Shown in pieces: positions 18,066 to 25,039 of a DNA stretch of 44,199 nt (its first letter is position 1; every line of letters begins with the position of its first letter). The translations under genes were made by a program, and so were the position numbers. The stretch covers positions 1-44,199 of the forward strand of contig JBKDQQ010000003.1 of NCBI GenBank assembly GCA_046341775.1. Direction: 5' to 3'. The notes below the pieces were generated by a model. It made no database searches, was not told the origin of the DNA, and saw nothing but the letters and a program-made list of their open reading frames with translations. Source of the stretch: SXXH01 sp041165735. GTDB lineage: Bacteria > Planctomycetota > UBA1135 > GCA-002686595.

Positions 18066-18092
18066 TCAAGCGCCCCGCGACCCCGACGAGAA
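18066..18092 (+). promoter_or_regulatory. Candidate sigma-28 (FliA) promoter of flagellin 1
   Basis: TCAAGCGC (18066-18073), an 11-base spacer and GACGAGAA (18085-18092) match the FliA consensus TAAAGTTT-N11-GCCGATAA at 4 of the first 5 positions of the -35 and 6 of 8 of the -10. Transcription would start about 78 bases before the ATG. The match is moderate and should be read as a candidate only. Confidence 0.4.
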
Positions 18093-18176
18093 CCTTCCCC
18101 GGTCGGACGAGGCCAACGCCGCGAACGACCACCACAGCGACACGAAACCACCGGAAGACGAAACAGGAGTCGAATC

Positions 18177-18998
18177 ATGGGTCTGAGAGTCAACACCAAC
18201 ATCGCGTCCATGACCGCCCAGCGCCACATGGGCCAAGTCACCAGCCGCCTCGGCGGCAACTACTCGCGCCTGGCCTCGGGCCTGCGCATCTCGACGGCCG
18301 CCGACGACGCCGCCGGCCTCGCCATCAGCGAGCGCATGCGCTCGCAGATCCGCTCGCTCGGCGCCGCCGGCCGCAACGCGCAGGACGGCATCAGCCTCGT
18401 GCAGACCGCCGAAGGCGCGCTCAACGAGGTCAGCAACCTGCTGGGCCGCATGCGCGAGCTGTCGGTCCAGGCCGCCAACGGCACGCTGAGCGCCGCCGAC
18501 CGCACGACGATCAACGACGAAGTCACGGCGATCATCGCCGAGATCGACCGCATCTCGGACGCCTCCGAGTTCAACGGCATCAACCTGCTCGACGGTTCGT
18601 CGGCCACGACCTCGATCCAAGTCGGCCTCGACGCGAACGAGACGATCGACATCACGCTGCAGGACGCGACCGCCGCGACGCTGGGCGTCGACACCGTCGA
18701 CGTGACCACCTCGGCGGGCGCCAACACCGCCCTGGGCCTCGTCGACGCCGCGATCGACACGGTCAACTCGGCGCGCGGCGCGTTGGGCGCCAGCCAGAAC
18801 CGCCTGCAGAGCGCGATCGCCTCGATCGCCAACTCGCGCGAGAACCTGTCGGCCGCCGAAAGCCGCATCCGCGACGTGGACGTCGCCAGCGAGACGGCCG
18901 ACCTGACCCGCAACACGATCATGCAGCAGGCCGCCGTGAGCATCCTGCAGCAGGCCAACACGCAGCCGCAGATCGCCCTGTCGCTGCTGCAAGGCTGA
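18177..18998 (+). CDS. fliC: Flagellin (first copy)
   Basis: This 273-residue short flagellin has standard D0/D1 N-terminal helices (MGLRVNTNIASMTAQRHM; LRISTAADDAAGLAISERMRSQIRSL; DGISLVQTAEGALNEVSNLLGRMRELSVQAANGT) and the C-terminal D1/D0 half (ARGALGASQNRLQSAIASIANSRENLSAAESRIRDVDVASETADLTRNTIMQQAAVSILQQAN). Only about 60 variable residues lie between them (D2 remnant), so the filament surface is minimal. The in-frame region upstream of 18177 is not coding. An AGGAG box precedes the ATG. Arg4 uses AGA, a rare codon here, in both flagellin genes. Confidence 0.97.
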   Translation: MGLRVNTNIASMTAQRHMGQVTSRLGGNYSRLASGLRISTAADDAAGLAISERMRSQIRSLGAAGRNAQDGISLVQTAEGALNEVSNLLGRMRELSVQAANGTLSAADRTTINDEVTAIIAEIDRISDASEFNGINLLDGSSATTSIQVGLDANETIDITLQDATAATLGVDTVDVTTSAGANTALGLVDAAIDTVNSARGALGASQNRLQSAIASIANSRENLSAAESRIRDVDVASETADLTRNTIMQQAAVSILQQANTQPQIALSLLQG

Positions 18999-19004
18999 CG
19001 AAAC

Positions 19005-19022
19005 TCGGCCTCTGGTGGCCGA
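19005..19022 (+). terminator. Hairpin after flagellin 1 (TCGGCC...GGCCGA)
   Basis: Six-base perfect arms with a 6-base loop, starting 7 bases after the flagellin stop. No T-tract follows; it may serve with the next hairpin as an mRNA 3' end. Confidence 0.45.
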
Positions 19023-19030
19023 TCGCTGAA

Positions 19031-19058
19031 GGGGGGGCCGTCGCGAGGCGGTTCCCCC
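19031..19058 (+). terminator. G-run hairpin after flagellin 1
   Basis: GGGGGGGCCG pairs with CGGTTCCCCC to give a 10-bp stem (two G-U pairs) and an 8-base loop. It is strong enough to terminate or protect the flagellin mRNA, though it lacks a U-tract. Confidence 0.5.
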
Positions 19059-19161
19059 GGTCCAGCGGGCCCGGAGGCCGGAGGGCGGCACGGGGCGCGA
19101 GCGCCTCCCGCCCGGCGACTGTTCCTTGCCAACCACGAAGCCGGCAGCCCGCGGGCGCACC

Positions 19162-19177
19162 GTCAAGTTTCCTTGAC
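19162..19177 (+). promoter_or_regulatory. Inverted repeat containing a FliA-type -35 box (TCAAGTTT) upstream of flagellin 2
   Basis: GTCAAG and CTTGAC arms flank TTTC. Embedded TCAAGTTT (19163-19170) is an excellent FliA -35 box, but the sequence 11 bases on (GCGCCGCG) is a poor -10; GCCG occurs at 13 bases. A TTGACG box (sigma-70 -35-like) is also formed by the right arm. The element may be an operator as well as, or instead of, a promoter. Confidence 0.35.
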
Positions 19178-19388
19178 GCGAGCGCCGCGCGCCGCCGCGA
19201 ACCACACAGCACAGCTGCGGCGTCCGCGCCGCGGTGGAGGGCCCTTGCAGCGCCCGTGCGCGAGGCGGATGGAGCGTGCAATCTCCCCCGTCGAGCGCAC
19301 CCAGGCCCTCCTCCGCGATGCACCAACAAGGACGCCGTGGTCGGGCGCGGGAGACGAGAGAGATCCGAAACACTTCTGAGGAACCACC

Positions 19389-20207
19389 ATGGGACTGAGA
19401 GTCAACACCAACATCACTTCGCTGACGGCCCAGCGCAACCTGGGCAACGTCTCGAGCCGCCTGCAAGGCAACTTCTCGCGCCTGTCGTCGGGCCTGCGCG
19501 TCGCGACGGCCGCCGACGACGCCGCCGGCCTCGGCATCAGCGAGCGCATGCGTTCGCAGATCCGCAGCTACGGCGCCGCCGCGCGCAACGCCCAGGACGG
19601 CATCAGCCTCGTGCAGACCGCCGAAGGCGCGCTGAACGAAGCGAGCAACATCCTGGGCCGCATGCGCGAGCTCGCCGTGCAAGCCTCGAACGGCACCCTG
19701 AGCGCCGCCGACCGCACGACGATCAACGACGAAGTCACCGCGCTGACGGCCGAACTGGACCGCATCGCGAGCTCGACCGAGTTCAACGGCGTCGCGCTGC
19801 TCGACGGCACGACGGCCACCGCCGAGATCCAGGTCGGCATCAACGCCAGCGAGACCATCGACGTGACCCTCCAGGACACGACGACGGCCACGCTGGGCGT
19901 CGACACGGTCGCGGTCGACACCGCGGCCAACGCCAACACGGCGATCGGCCTGATCGACACGGCCATCGACACGGTCAACACCGCGCGCGGCGCGCTGGGC
20001 GCCTCGCAGAACCGGCTGACCTCGGCCTACACGAGCATCCAGTCGGCCCGCGAGAACCTCTCGGCCGCCGAAAGCCGCATCCGCGACGTGGACGTGGCCT
20101 ACGAGACCGCGGACCTGACCCGCAACTCGATCCTGCAGCAAGCCGCCGTGTCGGTCCTGTCGCAGGCCAACGTCCAGCCGCAGCTCGCGCTGCGTCTGCT
20201 GGGCTGA
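19389..20207 (+). CDS. fliC: Flagellin (second copy)
   Basis: This 272-residue flagellin is a close paralog of the one just upstream: MGLRVNTNITSLTAQRNLGNVSSRLQG, RMRELAVQASNGTLSAADRTTINDEVTALTAELDRIASSTEFNGV, and the C-terminal ESRIRDVDVAYETADLTRNSILQQAAVSVLSQANVQPQLALRLLG. Divergence is concentrated in the N-terminal 45 residues, the central 150-200 region and the last 10 residues. The two could make different parts of the filament or be switched by stage. TGAGGA precedes the ATG. A strong hairpin follows the stop. Confidence 0.97.
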   Translation: MGLRVNTNITSLTAQRNLGNVSSRLQGNFSRLSSGLRVATAADDAAGLGISERMRSQIRSYGAAARNAQDGISLVQTAEGALNEASNILGRMRELAVQASNGTLSAADRTTINDEVTALTAELDRIASSTEFNGVALLDGTTATAEIQVGINASETIDVTLQDTTTATLGVDTVAVDTAANANTAIGLIDTAIDTVNTARGALGASQNRLTSAYTSIQSARENLSAAESRIRDVDVAYETADLTRNSILQQAAVSVLSQANVQPQLALRLLG

Positions 20208-20228
20208 TCCTCGCGCTCCCGCGGAACC

Positions 20229-20248
20229 CGGGGGGCCTCGGCCCCCCG
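20229..20248 (+). terminator. Strong GC hairpin after flagellin 2
   Basis: CGGGGGGCC and GGCCCCCCG are perfect 9-bp arms around TC (in practice an 8-bp stem with a small loop), 21 bases after the flagellin 2 stop. No U-tract; typical of intrinsic stops or mRNA protectors in very GC-rich genomes. Confidence 0.6.
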
Positions 20249-20367
20249 AGTCCCCAGTGCTCCTCCGCGGGAGCGGCACGGATCGCAAGCACGGGACTCG
20301 CCTCCGGGCGGGTCCCGCTGCGTTCCGGGCGTCGCGGCGCGCGGCTCCCGTCGCGGGGAAGGACGCA

Positions 20368-20382
20368 CGGAAGGAACTTCCG
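20368..20382. repeat. Inverted repeat CGGAAG-gaa-CTTCCG upstream of fliD
   Basis: Perfect 6-bp arms with a 3-base centre, 27 bases upstream of the proposed fliD -35 box. It is in the right place for an operator, but nothing else supports this. Confidence 0.3.
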
Positions 20383-20409
20383 GCCGCGGATGGCGCCGCG
20401 AATCGGCGC

Positions 20410-20437
20410 TAACGCGACCCCCGCGAGCCTCCGATAA
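20410..20437 (+). promoter_or_regulatory. Sigma-28 (FliA) promoter of fliD
   Basis: TCCGATAA (20430-20437) matches the FliA -10 GCCGATAA at 7 of 8 positions. TAACGCGA (20410-20417) sits 12 bases upstream and matches the -35 at T, A, A and G. The start would fall about 15 bases before the fliD ATG, after which a GGCGAGGA ribosome-binding stretch follows. Confidence 0.6.
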
Positions 20438-20457
20438 CCAACGGCGAGGAACCCACC

Positions 20458-21948
20458 ATGGCAGGCATCGGCATCGGCGGACTGGGCAGCGGGCTCGACA
20501 CGAACGCGATCATCTCGCAACTCGTCAAGCTCGAGACCATCCCCATCAACCAACTGGCCGGCAAGAAGGCGGTCGAGCAGGACAAGCTCGCCAAGATCGG
20601 CGAGTTCAAGAACCTGGTGAAGGACCTGCAGTCGAAGGCCAAGCAGCTGTCGCAGCTGAAGAACCTGCTGGAGTTCAAGGTCGCGCCGAGCGAGGAGGGC
20701 GTCGCCAGCTTCGAGGCCACCGGCGAGGCGATCGAGGCCAACCACACGCTCAAGGTGCTGTCGCTGGCCGCCATCGACCGCTGGACCTTCGACGGCGTGG
20801 CCGACAAGTCCGTCGACTTGGCCACCGGCGCGGGCCAGGTGGTGTCGTTCACGGCCGGCGGCGCCAACCACTCGATCGCCATCGACCAGGCCTCGTCCTC
20901 GCTCGAGGAGATCGCCGCGGCCATCAACACCGCCGCCGGCGACGACGTCGAGGCCACCGTCGTCAACACCGGCACCTCGACCGCGCCTTCGTGGAAGCTC
21001 GTGCTGACCTCGAAGGAGAGCGGCGTCGCCGGGCGCATCTCGAACATCTCGTCGACCGTGGGCGGCCTGACCATCGACGGCGCCGGGCCGGACGCCAACG
21101 GCGTCGCGCAGAGCGCGGACAACATCACGGTCGGATCCAACGCCGTGGCGGTCATCGACGGCCTGCAGGTGGAGCGCACGACCAACGAGTTCAACGACGT
21201 GATCACCGGCCTGTCGCTGGTGGTGGAGGCGGCCGATCCGGCCAAGACCATCAACTTCAGCGTGGAGGCCGACACCGAGGCGGTCGTCTCGAAGGTCGAG
21301 GACCTCGTCGTCGCGTACAACGCGATCATCTCCTTCGTCAACACGCAGAACACCTACAGCGAGGACGACGGGCCTGGCGGACCGCTGTTCGGAGATTCGC
21401 TGCTGCGCCAGGTGCGCTCGTCCATCGACGACGCCTTGTTCAACGTGCCGCTGGCGGTCGTCACGGCCGACACGACGGGCTACTCGACGCTCGGCTTGAT
21501 GGGCTTCGAGAAGGAGAACGACGGCAAGATCACGCTCGACAAGACCAAGCTCGAGGAGAAGATCCTCGGGAACCTCGAGGCCTTCGCCGACTTGTTCGTC
21601 GACTCGGACGGGTTCGACAACGGCGGTGCCGCGCCCAACACGCCCGGCTACTACGTCGACACCACGACCGACTCGGGCCTCGCCGCCAAGCTGGATCGCG
21701 CCATCGAGCGCATGTTCGGCACCTCGGATGGGCCCTCGGGCACGGTGCTCAAGGGGCTCTTCGACGCCAAGACGCAGACGCTGAACGACGCGATCGCCCG
21801 GCTCAACGACCAGATCGAGGACAAGGAGTACTACCTCGAGAAGTACGAAGCCTCGCTCATCCAGAAGTTCGCCAAGCTCGAGGACGTGATGGGCGGACTC
21901 AACGCCAAGGGCGCCGCGCTGCAATCGGCGCTGGTCGGACTCATTTGA
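20458..21948 (+). CDS. fliD: Flagellar filament cap protein FliD
   Basis: The 496-residue protein has the FliD N-domain start (IGIGGLGSGLDTNAIISQLVKLETIPINQLAGKKAVEQDKLAKIGEFKNLVKDLQSKAKQL). A beta-rich central domain carries VIDGLQVERTTNEFNDVITGLSLVVEAADPAKTINFSVEADTEAVVSKVEDLV, the hallmark of FliD_C. A C-terminal coil (LNDQIEDKEYYLEKYEASLIQKFAKLEDVMGGLN) follows. It caps the filament and assists flagellin folding. It has its own FliA-type promoter and is followed by fliS after 26 bases. Length is normal for the family (450-500). Confidence 0.96.
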   Translation: MAGIGIGGLGSGLDTNAIISQLVKLETIPINQLAGKKAVEQDKLAKIGEFKNLVKDLQSKAKQLSQLKNLLEFKVAPSEEGVASFEATGEAIEANHTLKVLSLAAIDRWTFDGVADKSVDLATGAGQVVSFTAGGANHSIAIDQASSSLEEIAAAINTAAGDDVEATVVNTGTSTAPSWKLVLTSKESGVAGRISNISSTVGGLTIDGAGPDANGVAQSADNITVGSNAVAVIDGLQVERTTNEFNDVITGLSLVVEAADPAKTINFSVEADTEAVVSKVEDLVVAYNAIISFVNTQNTYSEDDGPGGPLFGDSLLRQVRSSIDDALFNVPLAVVTADTTGYSTLGLMGFEKENDGKITLDKTKLEEKILGNLEAFADLFVDSDGFDNGGAAPNTPGYYVDTTTDSGLAAKLDRAIERMFGTSDGPSGTVLKGLFDAKTQTLNDAIARLNDQIEDKEYYLEKYEASLIQKFAKLEDVMGGLNAKGAALQSALVGLI

Positions 21949-21974
21949 CGGATCGACAGGGGAGCCAACGAACG

Positions 21975-22370
21975 ATGAACGCCCACGACGCCGCCCGCGC
22001 CTACACCGAGCACTCGATCGAGAACGCTCCGCCCGTGAAGATCACCCGCCTCCTGTACGAGGGCGCGTTGCGCTTCGTGGACCGGGCGCTGCTGTGCGAT
22101 CCCGCCGACCCGCGTTCGCAGTACGCGCACTGGATCGGCCGCGCCGACGCCATCGTGGTGGAGCTGCGCTGCGCGCTCGACCACGACGCGGGCGGATCCG
22201 CGAGTCGCGACCTCGAGCGCCTGTACTTGTGGTGCGAGGACTGCTTCGCCCGCGCCACGAACGAACGCGACGCCACGCACCTCCACGAGGCCCGCAAGGT
22301 GCTCGCCACGCTGCTCGACGGTTGGCGCCAGGTCGAGATCCAGTCCATCGCCGGGAGCCGCGCTTCGTGA
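21975..22370 (+). CDS. fliS: Flagellin export chaperone FliS
   Basis: The 131-residue four-helix protein starts MNAHDAARAYTEHSIENAPPVKITRLLYEGALRFVDRAL. This is the FliS pattern of Tyr-containing helix 1, 'P.KL...LY.G.......A' helix 2, with later I-x-R-A-DAIVVELRCALDHDAGG and LERLYLWCEDCFARA. FliS binds the flagellin C terminus before export. It sits in the standard fliD-fliS-fliT order. The ATG at 21975 follows a GGAG box. Confidence 0.92.
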   Translation: MNAHDAARAYTEHSIENAPPVKITRLLYEGALRFVDRALLCDPADPRSQYAHWIGRADAIVVELRCALDHDAGGSASRDLERLYLWCEDCFARATNERDATHLHEARKVLATLLDGWRQVEIQSIAGSRAS

Positions 22371-22729
22371 GCTCCTTCGAGGCGACTTCCGAGGACCTGC
22401 GCCGCTCGCTCCTCGGACTGCTGGCGAGGCTCGATGGCCCCGACGCGGACGCGGGGCGGCTGGAAGCCGGGCTGCGCGCCGTGGCGGACGCCGCGGATCG
22501 CCTGTGCGTGCTGGCCGACGAGGCGCGCCAAGCCGAGGGCGACAGGCGCGCGGCGTGCGCCCGCGCGCTGCAGGAGCTCGTCGCGCTGCACGCCATCGTC
22601 GAGGATCGCGCCCGCACCCAGCTCGAGCTGTGCGGCGAACGCATCAAGCGCGTGCGCGCCACGCGCGCGCGGCTCGCGCCGTTGCTGCAGCCCCACGAGG
22701 GCGGCGGTCGCCTCGACCTCGCCGGTTGA
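22367..22729 (+). CDS. FliT/FlgN-like flagellar chaperone (small helical protein)
   Basis: The 120-residue all-helical protein starts at a GTG that overlaps the fliS stop (GTGA), so it is translated with FliS. It has Leu/Ala/Arg-rich heptads (LRRSLLGLLARLDG; LQELVALHAIVEDRARTQLELCGERIKRVRATRARLAPLL). Its length and a C-terminal basic helix resemble FliT or FlgN, which escort FliD or FlgK/FlgL. Sequence conservation in this family is poor, so the call rests mainly on position after fliD-fliS. Confidence 0.65.
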   Translation: MSSFEATSEDLRRSLLGLLARLDGPDADAGRLEAGLRAVADAADRLCVLADEARQAEGDRRAACARALQELVALHAIVEDRARTQLELCGERIKRVRATRARLAPLLQPHEGGGRLDLAG

Positions 22730-22738
22730 CGCGCGCCC

Positions 22739-23278
22739 TCAGCGCTCGAGCTTGATCGTCGGCGGGACGGGCGCGCCGGCGGGGACGAAGACCATCGAGA
22801 TGGAGTTGACGCAGTGGCGCGTCTCCTTCTTCGTGAAGCCCTCGCCCAGGAAGACGTGTCCCAGGTGGCCGTCGCAGTTGGCGCACAGGATCTCCGTGCG
22901 GTGGCCGTCCGCGTCCATCTCGCGCCGCACCGCGCCGGGCAGTTCGTCGTCGAACGAAGGCCATCCGCAGCGCGAGTCGAACTTGTCGCTGGAACGGTAC
23001 AGCGGCAGGTTGCACTGGCGGCAGATGTAGGCGCCTTCGGCCTTGTTGTCGGTGTACTCGCCCGTGAAGGCGCGTTCCGTGCCCTTGCGCAGGATGACGC
23101 GCGCGGCTTCGGGCGGGAGCTCGTTGTAGGACTTGGCCATGATGGTGGTCGTGGTGGGCGGCTGGACGGGCGCGGGCGTGGAGGGCTGCGGCGCGGACTC
23201 GGCGCTGGCGGCGTCGCGCGGTTGGGTGCTGCAAGCGGCGCAGGCGCACAGCAAGAGGGAAGCGAGGTGCAGGCGCAT
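22739..23278 (-). CDS. msrB: Secreted peptide-methionine (R)-S-oxide reductase MsrB
   Basis: The 179-residue protein has a signal segment rich in Cys (MRLHLASLLLCACAACSTQ, possible lipoprotein) and a Pro-rich linker. An MsrB domain follows from about residue 48 with Zn ligands C86/C89 and C132/C135, the CGWPSF motif with possible resolving Cys104, and catalytic Cys156 in RHCVNSISM. It reduces Met-R-sulfoxide in proteins, here outside the cytoplasm. The ATG at 23278 gives the signal peptide and is preferred over an upstream in-frame ATG. It is convergent with the fliDST-like run, separated by 9 bases. Confidence 0.92.
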   Translation of the reverse strand: MRLHLASLLLCACAACSTQPRDAASAESAPQPSTPAPVQPPTTTTIMAKSYNELPPEAARVILRKGTERAFTGEYTDNKAEGAYICRQCNLPLYRSSDKFDSRCGWPSFDDELPGAVRREMDADGHRTEILCANCDGHLGHVFLGEGFTKKETRHCVNSISMVFVPAGAPVPPTIKLER

Positions 23279-23422
23279 GGTGTGGTTCCTTCCGTCCGTT
23301 TCGCGGGCGCGGCGCGTCGCCGCGGGCACGAGCGTAGCCTACGAGGCGCGGTCGGGGATGTTGGAGTGCTCCTCCCGTGGCGACCCTCGGGCGCGAACCG
23401 TTCGTCCGCCCTCGTCGCGGGC

Positions 23423-24457
23423 TCAGAGCCGGGCGCAACGCATGCGGCCCACGACCAGCGCTCGCGCCCTCGACCCCTGCAGCTCGAGCCGCGCCTCCTC
23501 GACTCCGTCGTCGAAGCGCATGCGCACGCGCTCGCCGTCGCAGGTCCAGCGACCGCGTTTCGTCGACTCGCCTCCCACGGCTCCGTCGACGCCGAAGCTG
23601 CCGGAGACGAGCGACGTGCGCACCACGCCTCCATCGCCTTCGAAGCGGTACGCCACGTCGATGGCGCCGCCCGCGCCGAAGTCCTGTCGTCCGCCGAACT
23701 CGGCGCCGGCGAGGCGCGCCTCCGCCCGCGCGTCCCGCTTCGGCGCGGCCAATCGAGCGGAAGAGAGCAGCCGCTTGGCGCCGGGCAGGAACCGCGCTTC
23801 GCGTCCGGCGGCGACCACGGCCACGACCGTCGCGTGCCAGCCGTCCTGGATGGTGGTGCCGACCCAGGTGCGCACCGCTTCGCCCGCCGCGCGTCCTTCG
23901 TAGACCTGCTCGGCGGCGTCCCGTCCATGCGCGTCGACGCGCGTGGGCGCGGACTTGGCGCGTCGCAGGTCGACCTGCTGGGCGCGCAGTTCCGCGCGCA
24001 ACTCCTCGTCCTGCGCCTGCATGATCCCGGCGGCGTCCAGCGCGCGCTGCGACTCGTCGAGCTCGCCCCACACGACGACGAGCAGGCAATCGAGCGTGTC
24101 CGTCGGCCGCAGCCCCGGATCGACGAGGACGCGGCCCGCCTCGGCGCGCGCGATGGTCCAGCCTTGTCGCAGTTCCGCCGACAGCACGCCGTCGTCGCTC
24201 TTCCATGCCATGGCGGGACCCGTCCATGCGGAGGAGGGCTCGAAGCTCGCGGCCTCGGCTGCGCCGGTCGAGCCCGCGAGTCCGTCGTCGTCGCGCTTTT
24301 CGCGCGCTGGATCCGCGTCGTGCGCGGCGTCGCGTCGCTCCTGCTGCGCGGGCGAGCTTCGTTCCTCGGCGTCGGTGCAAGCGCACATCCATGGCGCCGC
24401 GAGCGCGAGCACGAGGGCGCGGAGCGGCAACATGCGCCGCGGGAGTCGCGGCGGCAT
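23423..24457 (-). CDS. Putative lipoprotein of unknown function
   Basis: The 344-residue protein has an N-terminal Arg-rich plus hydrophobic signal segment (LPLRALVLALAAPWMCACTDAEE), with possible lipidation at one of the clustered Cys residues. A charged linker follows. The body is beta-rich, with DGVLSAELRQGWTIARAEAGRVLVDPGL and TWVGTTIQDGWHATVVAVVAAGREARFLPGAKRLLSSARL; the second half could be a separate lipocalin-like domain (AIDVAYRFEGDGGVVRTSLVSGSFGVDG...). No family recognised. Its ATG overlaps the stop of the upstream DUF4375-like gene by one base, so the two are co-translated. Confidence 0.65.
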   Translation of the reverse strand: MPPRLPRRMLPLRALVLALAAPWMCACTDAEERSSPAQQERRDAAHDADPAREKRDDDGLAGSTGAAEAASFEPSSAWTGPAMAWKSDDGVLSAELRQGWTIARAEAGRVLVDPGLRPTDTLDCLLVVVWGELDESQRALDAAGIMQAQDEELRAELRAQQVDLRRAKSAPTRVDAHGRDAAEQVYEGRAAGEAVRTWVGTTIQDGWHATVVAVVAAGREARFLPGAKRLLSSARLAAPKRDARAEARLAGAEFGGRQDFGAGGAIDVAYRFEGDGGVVRTSLVSGSFGVDGAVGGESTKRGRWTCDGERVRMRFDDGVEEARLELQGSRARALVVGRMRCARL

Positions 24458-24846
24458 CACGGCAGCAGGTCCCGGTTGTCGTGGATCCACGCCGCCAGGC
24501 GCGCGTCGATCTCGTCCCCGCGGCCGACGACCACGGCGTCGAGGTCGCTCCAGTCGAGCGCGGCGCCCGAGCCCTTGCGCGCGAGCGCCGCTTCGACCGC
24601 CGCGGCGCAGTCGTGGGCTCCGATGGCGGCGTAGGCGCGCACGAAGTCCTGCTCGTCGGCCGGCGGATCGAAGGGCAGGCCGAGCAGGTAGGCGAAGCCG
24701 CCGTTGTCGAGGATGCCCTGCGCCGTCACGACCATCACGACGACGCGGTGGGGGAACGGCGCCAGGCGCGGCTCGAAGCCGGCGGCGAGGATGCGCTCGA
24801 ATGCCGCGGAAGTGGAGGCGTCCATGTGCAGCGGGTAGGTGTGCAT
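24457..24846 (-). CDS. DUF4375 (DMP19-like) protein
   Basis: The 129-residue form from the ATG at 24846 carries AQGILDNGGFAYLLGLPFD and a following 'AYAAIGAHDCAAAVEAAL' stretch, the pattern of DUF4375/DMP19 proteins (N-G-G-F followed by IGA and an alternating helix). The role of this family in bacteria is unknown; the phage-derived member DMP19 mimics DNA. An alternative TTG start lies at 24879 and a later ATG at 24825; none has a clear ribosome-binding site. Confidence 0.65.
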   Translation of the reverse strand: MHTYPLHMDASTSAAFERILAAGFEPRLAPFPHRVVVMVVTAQGILDNGGFAYLLGLPFDPPADEQDFVRAYAAIGAHDCAAAVEAALARKGSGAALDWSDLDAVVVGRGDEIDARLAAWIHDNRDLLP

Positions 24847-24899
24847 GACGATATAGACAGACGCCAGCGGCGCATCCAACTCAGGTGCTTGTGGCTGTT

Positions 24900-24927
24900 G
24901 CCAAAAGCAACAGTTGTTGCTTTTGGC
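24900..24927. promoter_or_regulatory. Perfect 13+13 bp palindrome, probable activator-binding site (UAS) for the fliO operon
   Basis: GCCAAAAGCAACA (24900-24912), a 2-base centre and TGTTGCTTTTGGC (24915-24927) form a perfect dyad that is AT-rich for this genome. Its centre is about 93 bases upstream of the -24 box of a consensus sigma-54 promoter, the usual place for an NtrC-family enhancer site. As RNA it could also form a stem, but no T-tract follows. Confidence 0.65.
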
Positions 24928-25006
24928 GCCATCTCCCTGTGGGCTGTCTACTTCTCAGTCGGCCTTGGTGGCCTCGCCAATGCCACTCGCGCCTGATTTC
25001 GGTGGT

Positions 25007-25022
25007 TGGCACTCCCCTTGCT
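25007..25022 (+). promoter_or_regulatory. Consensus sigma-54 promoter of the fliO operon
   Basis: TGGCAC (25007-25012), a 5-base spacer and TTGCT (25018-25022) match the -24/-12 consensus TGGCAC-N5-TTGCW at every position. The predicted start is about 25033-25034, only 6-7 bases before the fliO ATG, so the mRNA would be nearly leaderless with no ribosome-binding site. Confidence 0.88.
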
Positions 25023-25039
25023 CTGCGGGGGCGTGACCC

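Larger units (their letters stand above)
18999..19388. promoter_or_regulatory. 390-base spacer between the flagellin genes: terminators, inverted repeat, second flagellin promoter region
   Basis: No gene is supported here. From left to right it holds a TCGGCC/GGCCGA hairpin (19005-19022), a longer G-run hairpin (19031-19058), an inverted repeat GTCAAG-tttc-CTTGAC (19162-19177) and about 200 bases of GC-rich leader. AGAGAG and TGAGGA purine stretches precede the second flagellin ATG. The arrangement implies that flagellin 2 has its own promoter. Confidence 0.6.

Noticed and set aside
18118..18125. GCCGCGAA octamer shared by both flagellin upstream regions (also at 19194-19201) as a sigma-28 -10
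   Set aside because: No -35 box at 11-13 bases in either case; the octamer is easily expected by chance in GC-rich DNA.
19236..19252. Sigma-54-like TGGAGG...TTGCA before flagellin 2
   Set aside because: The GG to GC distance is one base too short for -24/-12 and the -24 half is poor.
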